DNA of 35,672 bases, from contig JAHIKO010000057.1 in assembly GCA_018897535.1 (NCBI GenBank), forward strand, positions 1-35,672, given 5' to 3'. The notes below the pieces were generated by a model. It had not been told where the DNA came from. It ran no database searches and saw only the letters and a program-made list of their open reading frames with translations. The stretch is from Candidatus Dependentiae bacterium. GTDB lineage: Bacteria; Babelota; Babeliae; Babelales; UASB340. Of this stretch, positions 1 to 7,780 are shown piece by piece. The position numbers and the translations under genes were made by a program. Each line of letters opens with the position of its first letter. Position 1 is the first letter of the stretch.

Positions 1-30
1 AATTATTTTATATAAAATTGGGTAAAATTT

Positions 31-1320
31 ATGTCGATAAATGGATATATTTCTGTTGAGCAATCATTTAATATTTCAGGCCAAGCTGAGTTAGTTGGGG
101 CTAAAAACGCTGCATTGCCTATTATGGCAAGTTTGATATTGGTTTCCGGAAAATCTGTTTTACATTCTGTTCCAAATTCTGCAGATATAAATGAAATGAT
201 AGATTTACTTACAGATTTGGGAGCAAAGATTCATTTTGATAAAGATAGTAATATTTTAGAGTTTGATGGAAGTTCGATTTATAAAGCTGAAGTAAAACAT
301 GAAGTTATGGATAAAATGCGAGCTTCAATATTGGTAATGGGCCCATTACTATCCAGATTTAAAAAAGCTAGAGTTGCATTTCCCGGTGGATGTTCAATTG
401 GTGCAAGACCAATAGATTTTCATCTAAAGGGGTTTGAATGTTTGGGCGTTAGTATAACTTATGATAACGATTTTATTTATGCCAGCGCCGATCAAGAACT
501 AAATAAAAAGAAGAAAATTGTTTTAGAATACCCAAGCGTTGGTGCTACTGAAAATTTAATAATGTTTGCAACACTGCAAAACGGTTCAACAACTATAGTT
601 AATGCGGCACTTGAGCCGGAAGTTCTTGATTTTATAGAAGTATTAAAAAAAATGGGTGCAGATATAAAATTTGATCTTCCTGCAACTGTAATTGTTACCG
701 GTGTAAAAAAGTTAAATCCAATAATGCATACCATAATACCTGATAGATTGGAAGCCGGTGCATTACTTCTAGCTTCAGCTATTACCGGAGGAAAAATAAT
801 TTTGCCTTCAGCAAGACCTGATCAAATGGAGATGTTTTTAGAAAAATTGAAACAAATGGGACATGAAGTTATTACCGGAATAGGTAATAATTCTAATTTG
901 GGTATAAAATTAATCGCAACAAAAAATCCAAAAGCTACAAATATAAAAACTTGTCCATATCCGGGATTTCCTACAGATTTGCAATCACCAATGATGGCTG
1001 CTTTATGTTTGGCAAACGGAGTGAGTATTGTTGATGAAACTGTTTTTGAAAATAGACTTATGCATGTAAAAGAACTTGAAAAGATGGGCGCGCAAATAAG
1101 TGTTAAAAATTCTAAGGCAAATGTTAATGGCGTAAATCATCTTTATGGTGCAAATGTTATAGCTTCTGATATCAGAGCCTCAGCTGCACTTGTATTGGCA
1201 GGGCTTGCGGCTACCGGCAAAACTCAGGTGTTTGGTTTACATCATTGGCGTAGAGGTTATGATAAACTCGAAGATAAATTGAAAATTTTAGGTGCAAAAA
1301 TAGAGATTATACAGGAATAG
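31..1320 (+). CDS. murA: UDP-N-acetylglucosamine 1-carboxyvinyltransferase (MurA)
   Basis: MurA performs the first committed cytoplasmic step of peptidoglycan synthesis, moving enolpyruvate from PEP to UDP-GlcNAc. The 429-residue length is normal for the family. Family landmarks are visible: the N-terminal GAKNAALP segment with Lys25-Asn26, the active-site loop PGGCSIGARP with Cys121 (the residue alkylated by fosfomycin), the DRLEAGALLL segment, PTDLQSPMMA, and a C-terminal HHWRRGYDKLEDKL segment matching the usual RGY element. Because the loop residue is Cys and not Asp, the enzyme is predicted to be fosfomycin-sensitive. The Nudix gene begins 2 bases after the stop, so the two are probably co-transcribed. 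The upstream promoter lies at or beyond the window edge. Identification is secure. Confidence 0.97.
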   Translation: MSINGYISVEQSFNISGQAELVGAKNAALPIMASLILVSGKSVLHSVPNSADINEMIDLLTDLGAKIHFDKDSNILEFDGSSIYKAEVKHEVMDKMRASILVMGPLLSRFKKARVAFPGGCSIGARPIDFHLKGFECLGVSITYDNDFIYASADQELNKKKKIVLEYPSVGATENLIMFATLQNGSTTIVNAALEPEVLDFIEVLKKMGADIKFDLPATVIVTGVKKLNPIMHTIIPDRLEAGALLLASAITGGKIILPSARPDQMEMFLEKLKQMGHEVITGIGNNSNLGIKLIATKNPKATNIKTCPYPGFPTDLQSPMMAALCLANGVSIVDETVFENRLMHVKELEKMGAQISVKNSKANVNGVNHLYGANVIASDIRASAALVLAGLAATGKTQVFGLHHWRRGYDKLEDKLKILGAKIEIIQE

Positions 1321-1322
1321 GT

Positions 1323-1766
1323 ATGCAAAAAAAGAAATTCAAATTAGATACATTTGTTGCAGTAATTTTAAAAAAAGACAATAAAATTCTTTTAACAAAA
1401 CGTAAAAAAAACGGGTGGGGTAATAGTGAATATGCTTTACCAGGTGGAAGTGTTGATGGCAATGAAACGTTAAGAGTTGCAGCCTCGAGGGAAATGAATG
1501 AAGAGTTGGATATTATTGTTAATCCAGATAATCTAAAAGTTTTACACATATCTCATAGAAAATTGTCGCATGGTATTGGGGAAATTTTAGGTATATTTTT
1601 GCAAGCTGAAAAGTGGGCTGGTGAAGCTAAAAATATGGAGCCAGATAAATGTTATGAAATTGGTTGGTTTGATATTGATAATTTGCCGGAAAATACAGTA
1701 AAAGAACTAAAAATAGTGATACAAGAGATCAATAAAAGAGAAATGTACAGCGAAATAGGCTGGTAA
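1323..1766 (+). CDS. Nudix (MutT-like) hydrolase
   Basis: A 147-residue protein with a near-perfect Nudix box: Gly42, Glu48, Arg56-Glu57 and Glu60-Glu61, fitting GX5EX7REUXEEXGU except that the late Gly is Asp63. These residues bind the Mg2+ ions that hydrolyse nucleoside diphosphates linked to another group. A basic, aromatic-containing segment (KRKKNGWGNSEYALPGG) precedes the box, as in MutT-type nucleotide-sanitising or RNA-processing members. The exact substrate cannot be read from sequence. It follows murA by 2 bases and ends 3 bases before the stop of the convergent atpG, leaving no room for a terminator between them. Confidence 0.9.
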   Translation: MQKKKFKLDTFVAVILKKDNKILLTKRKKNGWGNSEYALPGGSVDGNETLRVAASREMNEELDIIVNPDNLKVLHISHRKLSHGIGEILGIFLQAEKWAGEAKNMEPDKCYEIGWFDIDNLPENTVKELKIVIQEINKREMYSEIGW

Positions 1767-1769
1767 TAA

Positions 1770-2630
1770 TTATTCAATATTAGCGCAAAGTTCGGAAACT
1801 TCTTTAGTAATTAAAGCTTGTCTAGATTTGTTATATTGAAGTGTAAGCCGTTCAAGAATTTTTTTTGCATTTGTGTTTGAACTGTCCATAGCCAAAAATC
1901 TGGAAGCGTTTTCTGCAATTAAAGATTGAAATAGTATTTCTGTAATGGAACTTTTGATATATTTTTCAGCAATAAAATCTAATATTACTTTTTCGTTTTG
2001 CGTTATGATTGGATCTAATTCTTTTGATAGGTTTTGTTCTTCTTGTATCTCTAAAACTGCCGGAATTAAAGTTGTTTTTTGTGGCCTTTGAATAAAAAAA
2101 TTTATTAATTTGTTACTAAAAAAAACAACAGAAGAATATGTTTTATTATTTTCATAAATTTTATCAATAATTTTAGAACTAATTGTCTCCAGTAAACTAT
2201 AATTTAGTTCATTAAAATTTAAAACAATTTCACCTAGATTTTTGGCTTCAATTTCTTTTCTGGCTTTGTTGCCTATGGCTATAAATTCAGGTTTTTGATT
2301 TTTTTCTATAATAAGCTTACGTTCCATAAAGCGGCTTAAATTTGAGTTAAAACTTCCACATAAACCTTTTGTCGAAGATATAATTATTATTAAAGGAGTT
2401 TGATCAAAAATATCTTCGGGAAATAGAATTTTATTATTCCATTCTGATTCCTGGAAATTAAGTATTTGAGTAAATGTATTGGATATGCTGTTTTTATATT
2501 CTTTTAAAAAATTGACTTGCTTGTCCAATTTGGCATATGACGCCATTGAAACAAGTCTTATAGCATGGGTTATTTTCTTTGTTGTCTCAATTGCTTGAAT
2601 TTTTCTTCTTAACTGAGTTAATTGAGCCAC
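1770..2630 (-). CDS. atpG: F1Fo ATP synthase gamma subunit (AtpG), stand-alone gene
   Basis: The gamma subunit is the rotating central shaft of F1. The 286-residue length is typical. The N-terminal helix is recognisable (LRRKIQAIETTKKITHAIRLVSM, residues 7-29), as are the GLCGSFN motif at residues 89-95 and the C-terminal helix with NAKKILERLTLQYNKSRQA and ITKEVSELCA. The start is GTG at 2630-2628, preceded by AAGG with 8-base spacing. Oddly, it is alone: murA-Nudix genes on one side and a divergent NYN nuclease on the other, with none of the usual atpBEFHA..DC partners within view. The protein is full length with all gamma hallmarks, so it is probably functional with the rest of the operon elsewhere. 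Confidence 0.95.
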   Translation of the reverse strand: MAQLTQLRRKIQAIETTKKITHAIRLVSMASYAKLDKQVNFLKEYKNSISNTFTQILNFQESEWNNKILFPEDIFDQTPLIIIISSTKGLCGSFNSNLSRFMERKLIIEKNQKPEFIAIGNKARKEIEAKNLGEIVLNFNELNYSLLETISSKIIDKIYENNKTYSSVVFFSNKLINFFIQRPQKTTLIPAVLEIQEEQNLSKELDPIITQNEKVILDFIAEKYIKSSITEILFQSLIAENASRFLAMDSSNTNAKKILERLTLQYNKSRQALITKEVSELCANIE

Positions 2631-2656
2631 TTTTTTTTCCTTGAAAACTTATTTGA

Positions 2657-2685
2657 TATATAATATAAACTAAAAATTAGTTCAA
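2657..2685 (-). promoter_or_regulatory. Candidate sigma70 promoter for atpG
   Basis: On the minus strand TTGAAC (2685-2680) is followed after 17 bases by TATATA (2662-2657), about 27 bases upstream of the atpG GTG start. Both boxes are near consensus with ideal spacing. The AT-rich context means the match could be partly chance. Confidence 0.5.
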
Positions 2686-2734
2686 AAATTCATTTTTTGC
2701 AATTATTTATAATAATTACCAGGAGGGTTTTATT

Positions 2735-3361
2735 TTGATTGTAATTATAGATGGTTATAATTTGTTAAAACAAGTTTTTAATAAAGTTAAGGGAAAGTTG
2801 GATATTCAGCGAGAACAATTGATTAAAGAACTTATTTTTTACAAAAAAACAAATGTACAAATAAAAGAAATAATAGTGGTTTTTGACGGTGGATTAAGTT
2901 TACATTCAGAGCGGCAAATTAAAAATGGGATAGTCGTAATATTTTCAGGACAAAAAATTAGCGCTGATGATTGGATTTTTGAATACGTCGAAAAAAATAA
3001 AAATAAAGAAATATTATTGGTTACCAAAGACAATGAGTTGAAGACCAAGTGTAAAAAATGCGGTGCTGATGCTATAGATGTATTTGATTTTTATGATATA
3101 GTTTTAAACACAATAACAGCGCAGGTTGAATTTAAATTTGATAAAAATGAAAATAAAATACAGAAAATTGAATCTGACGATTATGTATTAGAGCAATTAT
3201 GTGATTTTAAACCCAAAAGCAGTGAGGCTTTAGATGTTTTAATGTCTCATATTGATATTGATTTTGCAAAAAAAGACAATGAGCCCGAAATTAAAAATTT
3301 TAAATCATTGAAAATACCTAAAAAAGAGAAGCAAATTTATAAAAAAATTAAAAAGTTATGA
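2735..3361 (+). CDS. YacP-like NYN-domain ribonuclease
   Basis: A 208-residue protein whose N-terminal ~125 residues match the NYN/PIN-like fold of the YacP (Rae1) family: IIDGYNLL at residues 4-11, VVFDGG in the middle, then SADDWIFEYV and LLVTKDNEL. The conserved aspartates are those expected to hold the catalytic metal. Bacillus Rae1 is a ribosome-associated mRNA endonuclease; whether this protein acts on the ribosome is inference. The C-terminal ~80 residues are Lys-rich and unrecognised. The start is TTG, supported by the strong AGGAGGG Shine-Dalgarno at 2721-2727 with 7-base spacing. tsaE begins 6 bases after its TGA stop, so the two likely form an operon. Confidence 0.8.
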   Translation: MIVIIDGYNLLKQVFNKVKGKLDIQREQLIKELIFYKKTNVQIKEIIVVFDGGLSLHSERQIKNGIVVIFSGQKISADDWIFEYVEKNKNKEILLVTKDNELKTKCKKCGADAIDVFDFYDIVLNTITAQVEFKFDKNENKIQKIESDDYVLEQLCDFKPKSSEALDVLMSHIDIDFAKKDNEPEIKNFKSLKIPKKEKQIYKKIKKL

Positions 3362-3367
3362 AAATAT

Positions 3368-3805
3368 ATGAAAATATTTTTTGAATTAAAAGATTTAGAT
3401 AAAATAATTAAAGAATATATATTGCCATTTATGAATAAAAAGAAAATATTTTTATTCAAAGGCGCTCTTGGTGTTGGAAAAACTACACTTATAAAACAAA
3501 TAATGAAAAATTGTGGGATTAAAGAGTTAATTACAAGTCCGACGTTTAATTATGTTAATAATTATAAATCTGAAAAAAATGTAGATTTTTACCATTTTGA
3601 TTTATATCGACTAGATTCGCAGGATAGCTTTTTAAATTTAGGCTTCGACGAATATTTATATAAAAAAAATAGTTACAGCTTTATTGAATGGCCCGATGTC
3701 ATACATAACATAACTAATAACATTGAGCTAAGAGACGAGATTTGTTTTTTAGAGTTAAGCTTTATTGACAATAATTTTGAAAAAAGAATGCTTGTTATCA
3801 GCTGA
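3368..3805 (+). CDS. tsaE: tRNA threonylcarbamoyladenosine biosynthesis ATPase TsaE
   Basis: TsaE works with TsaB and TsaD to make the t6A37 modification on ANN-decoding tRNAs. The 145-residue protein has the P-loop GALGVGKTT (residues 32-40), the TSPTF motif (57-60), the family signature FYHFDLYRL (around 74-82), LGFDEYL, and the IEWPD motif (106-110). All are in the usual order and the length is normal. It lies directly after the NYN nuclease gene and ends with TGA, confirming TGA as a stop codon. TsaB and TsaD are not in the window. Confidence 0.95.
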   Translation: MKIFFELKDLDKIIKEYILPFMNKKKIFLFKGALGVGKTTLIKQIMKNCGIKELITSPTFNYVNNYKSEKNVDFYHFDLYRLDSQDSFLNLGFDEYLYKKNSYSFIEWPDVIHNITNNIELRDEICFLELSFIDNNFEKRMLVIS

Positions 3806-3811
3806 TTATCA

Positions 3812-3839
3812 ATTTGTTTATAGCAATTTATGAACAAAT
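3812..3839 (+). terminator. Weak hairpin after tsaE, possible terminator
   Basis: An 11-bp stem (3812-3822 with 3829-3839, one G-T pair) closes a 6-base loop just after the tsaE stop. A T-rich run follows only after about 10 bases, so this is a weak candidate for an intrinsic terminator. Confidence 0.3.
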
Positions 3840-3881
3840 ATAAAAAAAATGTTTATTTTTTAAAAAAAAATTAAAAAAAGA

Positions 3882-3909
3882 TTGAAATCTTTATCAAAAC
3901 ATCTATTCT
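3882..3909 (+). promoter_or_regulatory. Candidate sigma70 promoter for the tRNA/ribosomal block
   Basis: TTGAAA (3882-3887), a 16-base spacer and TATTCT (3904-3909) lie 22 bases before tRNA-Tyr. The GC-richer GTTGCGAC just downstream could be a discriminator of the kind found at growth-rate controlled tRNA promoters. That reading is inference. Confidence 0.45.
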
Positions 3910-3931
3910 AATGTTGCGACTAAAAGTTAAT

Positions 3932-4016
3932 GGGGAGATTCCCGAGCGGTCAAAGGGGACGGACTGTAAATCCGTTGGCTATGCCTTCACAGGTTCAAAT
4001 CCTGTTCTCCCCACCA
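3932..4016 (+). tRNA. tRNA-Tyr (GTA)
   Basis: Class II tRNA of 85 bases with encoded CCA. The acceptor GGGGAGA pairs perfectly with TCTCCCC, the anticodon loop CTGTAAA reads GTA, and a long variable arm is present, as expected for bacterial tRNA-Tyr. It is first in a Tyr-Gly-Thr-Thr cluster. Confidence 0.97.
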
Positions 4017-4086
4017 TTTTAGTGGGTTTTACCTGGGTAAATTTCAAAACATTAATATTGTTTTGATTTTTTTATTTGAAAATATT

Positions 4087-4163
4087 GCGGGAGTAGCTCA
4101 ATTGGCTAGAGCGACAGCCTTCCAAGCTGTAGGTTGCGGGTTCGAGACCCGTTTCCCGCTCCA
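4087..4163 (+). tRNA. tRNA-Gly (TCC)
   Basis: 77 bases with encoded CCA. The acceptor GCGGGAG pairs with TTCCCGC (terminal G-T next to the junction), and the anticodon loop CTTCCAA reads TCC. Second in the cluster, the same position as glyT in the Escherichia coli tufB locus. Confidence 0.97.
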
Positions 4164-4169
4164 ATTATT

Positions 4170-4245
4170 GCTGGCATAGCTCAGTTGGTAGAGCAGCTGA
4201 TTTGTAATCAGCAGGTCGCTGGTTCAAGTCCAGTTGCCAGCTCCA
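4170..4245 (+). tRNA. tRNA-Thr (TGT)
   Basis: 76 bases with encoded CCA. The acceptor GCTGGCA pairs perfectly with TGCCAGC. The anticodon loop TTTGTAA reads TGT, decoding ACA and wobble codons. Confidence 0.97.
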
Positions 4246-4255
4246 TTTTGAATTT

Positions 4256-4331
<76 letters not shown>

Positions 4332-4423
4332 CTTAAAATTAATACACCTTGAATAAATTGGTTTTTTGCGTTTAGAAGTTTAGAGTTAAATGGATGTTGG
4401 TTTTTTAATAGAAGAGCAAGATT

Positions 4424-4582
4424 ATGGCAAAAGCGAGAACTATAATACATTTAGAGTGTACCGAGTGTAAAGAACGTAATTACAGTAAGATGGTTTCAAA
4501 AAAAAGAAAATTTGAAAAATTAAATCTAAAGAAATTTTGTTCTAAGTGTCGTGTACATAATATGCATAAAGAGATTAAATAG
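4424..4582 (+). CDS. rpmG: 50S ribosomal protein L33 (RpmG)
   Basis: A 52-residue reading frame. It starts MAKARTIIHLECTEC and carries two CxxC pairs (CTEC near residue 12 and CSKC near residue 39) that form the zinc ribbon of the C+ form of L33, followed by the basic tail ending HNMHKEIK. L33 sits near the ribosomal E site. The AGAGCAAG just upstream is a weak ribosome binding site. Placement between tRNA-Thr and tRNA-Trp, upstream of secE, is the common bacterial arrangement (rpmG-trnW-secE-nusG). Confidence 0.93.
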   Translation: MAKARTIIHLECTECKERNYSKMVSKKRKFEKLNLKKFCSKCRVHNMHKEIK

Positions 4583-4590
4583 TTTTTAGT

Positions 4591-4666
4591 GGGTCAGTAG
4601 CTCAACTGGTAGAGCGACGGACTCCAAATCCGTAGGTTGAGGGTTCAAGTCCTTCCTGGCCTGCCA
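4591..4666 (+). tRNA. tRNA-Trp (CCA)
   Basis: 76 bases including encoded CCA. The anticodon loop CTCCAAA reads CCA. The acceptor GGGTCAG pairs with CTGGCCT with G1-T72 and T4-G69 wobbles, and the discriminator base is G as expected for tRNA-Trp. Confidence 0.95.
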
Positions 4667-4701
4667 CTAACTGTTTGAAATCTTATAAATTAAGGGATAT
4701 A

Positions 4702-4887
4702 ATGAGTAAAATTTTGACTTTTTTACATGAAGTTAAAGGTGAAATTTATAAGATAACTTGGCCGGGGCGGGATGATCTAATTGGGACAGTGATAATTGTC
4801 TGTATTCTGACTCTAGTTGCGGCTTTGATTCTTGGCGGTATGGATGCTTTATTTAGTTTATTGTTAAGAAAAATTACTTTAATATAG
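4702..4887 (+). CDS. secE: Preprotein translocase subunit SecE
   Basis: SecE clamps and stabilises SecY in the inner membrane. The short 61-residue form has an amphipathic N-terminal helix (FLHEVKGEIYKITWPGRDD, with the family's Trp-Pro at residues 20-21) followed by one membrane helix (about residues 27-47). The ATG at 4702 is preferred over an in-frame TTG at 4675 because it has AAGGG at 4692-4695 with good spacing and gives the usual SecE N-terminus. nusG follows after 29 bases, the near-universal secE-nusG pair. Confidence 0.92.
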   Translation: MSKILTFLHEVKGEIYKITWPGRDDLIGTVIIVCILTLVAALILGGMDALFSLLLRKITLI

Positions 4888-4916
4888 TAATTTGGATTCG
4901 AATTGATGGATTTATT

Positions 4917-5435
4917 ATGAAACGTTGGTATGTAGTTCAAATATATACAGGCTTTGAAGAGGTTGTTAAAGCCGATCTTGATAAGCGCATTATTGAAGAA
5001 GGTCTTCAAGATTTATTTGGCGAAATATTGGTTCCAAGAGGACAGGTAGTTTCATTGATATCTGGAGAGCAAGATAAAAAAGAAAAAATTTTCCCTGGAT
5101 ATTTACTAATACAGCTAGAAATGACCGGTGAATCCTATAAGGTTGTCGCTTCAAACCCTAGGGTTACACGCTTTTTAGGCGGTGAAAAGCCGGTTCCGCT
5201 TTCCAATAAAGAAGTTGAGCGAATTTTTGCTCAAATGAGTGGTCAGTTACCAGTTGCTCAAGAAGTAGTTACTTTTGTGGAGGGCAGCGAGGTTAACATA
5301 TCAAGTGGACCTTTCTCAGGTTTTGTTGGTATCGTTGAAAAGGTTGATGAAGAACGTGGAAAGCTTACAGTAATGGTAAGTATTTTTGGAAGACTAACTC
5401 CTGTTGAGTTAGGTTTTGATCAAGTAAAAAGGTAA
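4917..5435 (+). CDS. nusG: Transcription elongation/antitermination factor NusG
   Basis: NusG binds the RNA polymerase clamp and couples transcription to the ribosome or Rho. The 172-residue protein shows the NGN domain (KRWYVVQIYTGFEEVVKADL at the N-terminus, IFPGYLLIQLEM, then NPRVTRFLGG) and a C-terminal KOW domain (VEGSEVNISSGPFSGFVGIV then LTVMVSIFGRLTPVEL). The order and length are standard, with no inserted domain. It precedes rplK by 20 bases. Confidence 0.97.
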   Translation: MKRWYVVQIYTGFEEVVKADLDKRIIEEGLQDLFGEILVPRGQVVSLISGEQDKKEKIFPGYLLIQLEMTGESYKVVASNPRVTRFLGGEKPVPLSNKEVERIFAQMSGQLPVAQEVVTFVEGSEVNISSGPFSGFVGIVEKVDEERGKLTVMVSIFGRLTPVELGFDQVKR

Positions 5436-5455
5436 TTTAAATTTAGGTTTTAAAT

Positions 5456-5881
5456 ATGGCAAAAAAAGTTAAAGCAAATGTGAAGCTTCAAATTCCTGCA
5501 GGCGCAGCAACTCCAGCTCCTCCAGTGGGATCTTGTTTGGGTCAGCACGGTGTTGCTATTATGGATTTTTGTAAAAAATTCAATGCAGCTACTGCTAATC
5601 GCAAAGGAGAAACTGTTCCTGTCATGATTACTATCTATGTTGATAAAACATTTGATTTTGTTTTAAAGACAGCCCCGGTATCTGAGCTTTTGCGAAAAAA
5701 AGCAAAAATACAAAAAGGGTCTAGCAATCCAAGTAAAGACGTTGCTGGAACAATTTCTTGGGCAGATATAGAAGAAATAGCAAAAATTAAAATGCCTGAT
5801 TTGAATGCTTTTAATATGGAAGCGGCAAAAAAAGTTGTTGCAGGTAGTGCCAGAAGTATGGGACTACAAATTAGGGATTAG
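5456..5881 (+). CDS. rplK: 50S ribosomal protein L11
   Basis: L11 forms the GTPase-associated centre with 23S rRNA helices 43-44. The 141-residue length is exact for the family. The N-terminal domain has AGAATPAPPVG and LGQHGV, and the C-terminal RNA-binding domain includes TAPVSELLRKKA, KGSSNPSKD and the final GSARSMGLQI segment. It begins the rplKAJL-rpoBC run. Confidence 0.98.
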   Translation: MAKKVKANVKLQIPAGAATPAPPVGSCLGQHGVAIMDFCKKFNAATANRKGETVPVMITIYVDKTFDFVLKTAPVSELLRKKAKIQKGSSNPSKDVAGTISWADIEEIAKIKMPDLNAFNMEAAKKVVAGSARSMGLQIRD

Positions 5882-5934
5882 TTTTGCTTATATTTGTTAT
5901 ATGTTTATGTTGATTAGTTGAAATTGGATTTTTT

Positions 5935-6627
5935 ATGATTAAAACAGGCAAAAGAATTAAAAAAGCTCAAGAAGCACTCGTTTCGGCAAATATTGATACC
6001 TTGAAAAAGGGTCTTGAATTTGTTGTTAAAAACGCATCTGCTAAATTTGATGAATCTGTTAATCTGAGCACTGTTTTGGGTATTGATGCATCTAAAGGTG
6101 AACAAACAGTTAGAGGCTCAGCGCTTTTACCTCATGGTACCGGAAAGAGCTTGCGAGTTTTAGTTTTTGCAACCGGAGAAAAAGAGCAGGAAGCAAAGGC
6201 AGCAGGCGCAGATTTTGTCGGTTTGGAAGATTTAATTGAAAAAATTGAAGGCGGCTGGATAGGATTTGATGTTGCTGTTGCAACCACAGATCTTATGGGA
6301 AAAATTGGTAAATTAGCAAAAATTTTGGGACCAAAAGGTTTGTTGCCTAACAAAAAAGTTGGAACCGTTACTGATGATGTAACTGCTATAATTACTGATT
6401 TGAAGAAAGGTCGTGTATCATTTAGAAACGATAAAAATGGTGCGGTTCACGCTGCATTTGGTAAAGTTTCATTTGGTGCGAATAAATTAGAAGAAAATCT
6501 TATAGCTTTGATAAAGTCTATAAGAGCTGCAAAGCCGGCAAGTTCAAAAGGTAAGTTTATAAAGAAAATTGTTATTTCATCTACAATGGGTGTTGGTGTT
6601 GTTGTAAACCCTGATGAAGTTGTTTAG
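5935..6627 (+). CDS. rplA: 50S ribosomal protein L1
   Basis: L1 forms the mobile L1 stalk next to the E site and in many bacteria represses its own L11-L1 message. The 230-residue protein shows the KGLEFVVKNASAKFDESV start, VRGSALLPHGTGK, the conserved MGKIGKLAKILGPKGLLPN segment, and the C-terminal SSTMGVGVVVNPDEV end. A 53-base gap separates it from rplK. I saw no clear rRNA-like L1 binding hairpin there. Confidence 0.98.
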   Translation: MIKTGKRIKKAQEALVSANIDTLKKGLEFVVKNASAKFDESVNLSTVLGIDASKGEQTVRGSALLPHGTGKSLRVLVFATGEKEQEAKAAGADFVGLEDLIEKIEGGWIGFDVAVATTDLMGKIGKLAKILGPKGLLPNKKVGTVTDDVTAIITDLKKGRVSFRNDKNGAVHAAFGKVSFGANKLEENLIALIKSIRAAKPASSKGKFIKKIVISSTMGVGVVVNPDEVV

Positions 6628-6651
6628 GTTTAGCATAAGAGGTTTATTAAA

Positions 6652-7146
6652 ATGAATCGTCAACAAAAAGAATCAGTTATAAAAAATATAAACGACCAAT
6701 TAAAAGCGGCCAATGCATCATTTTTAGTTGGATATAAGGGTTTATCTGTTGCGCAAATTCAGAGCTTAAAGACTCAATTACGCAATGTTGATGGTGTTTT
6801 TAAAGTTACAAAAGCACGTTTAATGAAATTAGCAGCACATGATCTTTCCGGTATTGATGGATTTAAAGATGAATTCAAAAATCAGGTAGGTCTTGTTTTT
6901 GTTAAGAAAGATGTTCCGTCTGTAGCAAAAGTATTGGTTGATTTTTCAACTAATAATGAGCAGCTTGATATAGTTTCAGGTTTTTTTGAATCTAAATCTA
7001 TGTCAAAGGAACAGATTAAATATTTGGCATCGTTGCCTTCACGTGAGGTTCTTTTGGCTATATTGGCAGGAACTTTACAGGCTCCAATAGCGAGCTTGGC
7101 AAGATTGTTAAATGTCGTTGCCAAAAAGGATCAGGCACAAGTATAA
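6652..7146 (+). CDS. rplJ: 50S ribosomal protein L10
   Basis: L10 anchors L7/L12 dimers to the ribosomal stalk. The 164-residue protein shows the typical start, with FLVGYKGLSVAQIQSLKTQL, then VFKVTKARLMKLA and the C-terminal LPSREVLLAILAGTLQAPIA segment that leads into the L12-binding helix. Only 24 bases separate it from rplA, so the long structured L10 leader of other bacteria is not present here. Confidence 0.97.
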   Translation: MNRQQKESVIKNINDQLKAANASFLVGYKGLSVAQIQSLKTQLRNVDGVFKVTKARLMKLAAHDLSGIDGFKDEFKNQVGLVFVKKDVPSVAKVLVDFSTNNEQLDIVSGFFESKSMSKEQIKYLASLPSREVLLAILAGTLQAPIASLARLLNVVAKKDQAQV

Positions 7147-7210
7147 GGTTGTTTTGTATAGTAAATATTAATTAAATATTGTTTTTTTATAGTTTAAAGG
7201 TGAGGGCTTC

Positions 7211-7588
7211 ATGGCTACATCAAATATTAATCAAATAGTTGAGCAAGTAAGCAACATGTCTTTATTGGAAGTTGCAGAGCTTGTTAAAGCGTTAGAAGAA
7301 AAGTTTGGCGTTTCTGCAGCTATGCCTGTTGCAGCAGCAGCAGCTCCTGTAGCAGCAGCAGCTCCTACAGAAGAAAAGACCGAATTTAAGGTTACATTAA
7401 AAGATTCTGGTGCTGATAAAATTAAAGTAATCAAAGCATTAAGAACCGTAACTGCTTTGAATTTAAAAGAAGCCAAGGATTTAGTTGAAGGTGCTCCTGG
7501 GGTTGTTTCTGAAGCTGCATCTAAAGATGATGCTAAAAAAATCAAAGAAGCTTTAGAAGCTGCCGGCGCAAAAGTAGAGCTATCGTAA
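7211..7588 (+). CDS. rplL: 50S ribosomal protein L7/L12
   Basis: The multicopy stalk protein that recruits translational GTPases. The 125 residues divide into the dimerising N-domain (SLLEVAELVKALEEKFGV), an Ala/Pro-rich hinge (about residues 36-53) and the C-terminal factor-binding domain (KVIKALRTVTALNLKEAKDL and the terminal AAGAKVEL). The GGTGAGGGC upstream provides the ribosome site. Confidence 0.98.
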   Translation: MATSNINQIVEQVSNMSLLEVAELVKALEEKFGVSAAMPVAAAAAPVAAAAPTEEKTEFKVTLKDSGADKIKVIKALRTVTALNLKEAKDLVEGAPGVVSEAASKDDAKKIKEALEAAGAKVELS

Positions 7589-7622
7589 AATAAAAATCAA
7601 CAAAAACAGTTGTTTTTATTTT
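7587..7622 (+). terminator. Attenuator/terminator hairpin between rplL and rpoB
   Basis: A 14-bp stem with one bulged T (7587-7601 with 7609-7622) and a 7-base loop begins at the rplL stop codon and runs into a T-rich tract. It resembles an intrinsic terminator. Since rpoBC continues downstream, partial read-through is likely, as at the known rplL-rpoB attenuators. The rest of the 192-base gap up to rpoB has no convincing gene. Confidence 0.6.
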
Positions 7623-7780
7623 ATTTTTAACTTATTACCGTTTTAAATGTTTTTATTTAAATGTTAAAATATATTTGGTGTTTGGGTAGAAACGTTTAAA
7701 ACGGCCTTTTTGCTTTGCGATTTTGTGGGTGGAAACTTAAAAGGTTTGTTGCGGTAAAATTACGCTTTAGGAGTTTGTGG

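Noticed and set aside
2708..2713. Perfect TATAAT upstream of the NYN nuclease gene
   Set aside because: No acceptable -35 at 16-18 bases and the start site would fall against the ribosome site; too weak to list as a promoter.
4675..4701. A 9-residue extension of SecE from TTG
   Set aside because: The ATG at 4702 has an AAGGG ribosome site and a typical SecE start.
7231..7545. A 104-residue minus-strand frame opposite rplL
   Set aside because: It is the reverse shadow of the Ala-rich hinge and codon pattern of rplL, with no ribosome site or family features.
7715..7780. A 22-residue N-terminal extension of RpoB from an upstream TTG
   Set aside because: No Shine-Dalgarno before the TTG; the ATG at 7781 has AGGAG at ideal spacing and gives a normal RpoB N-terminus.
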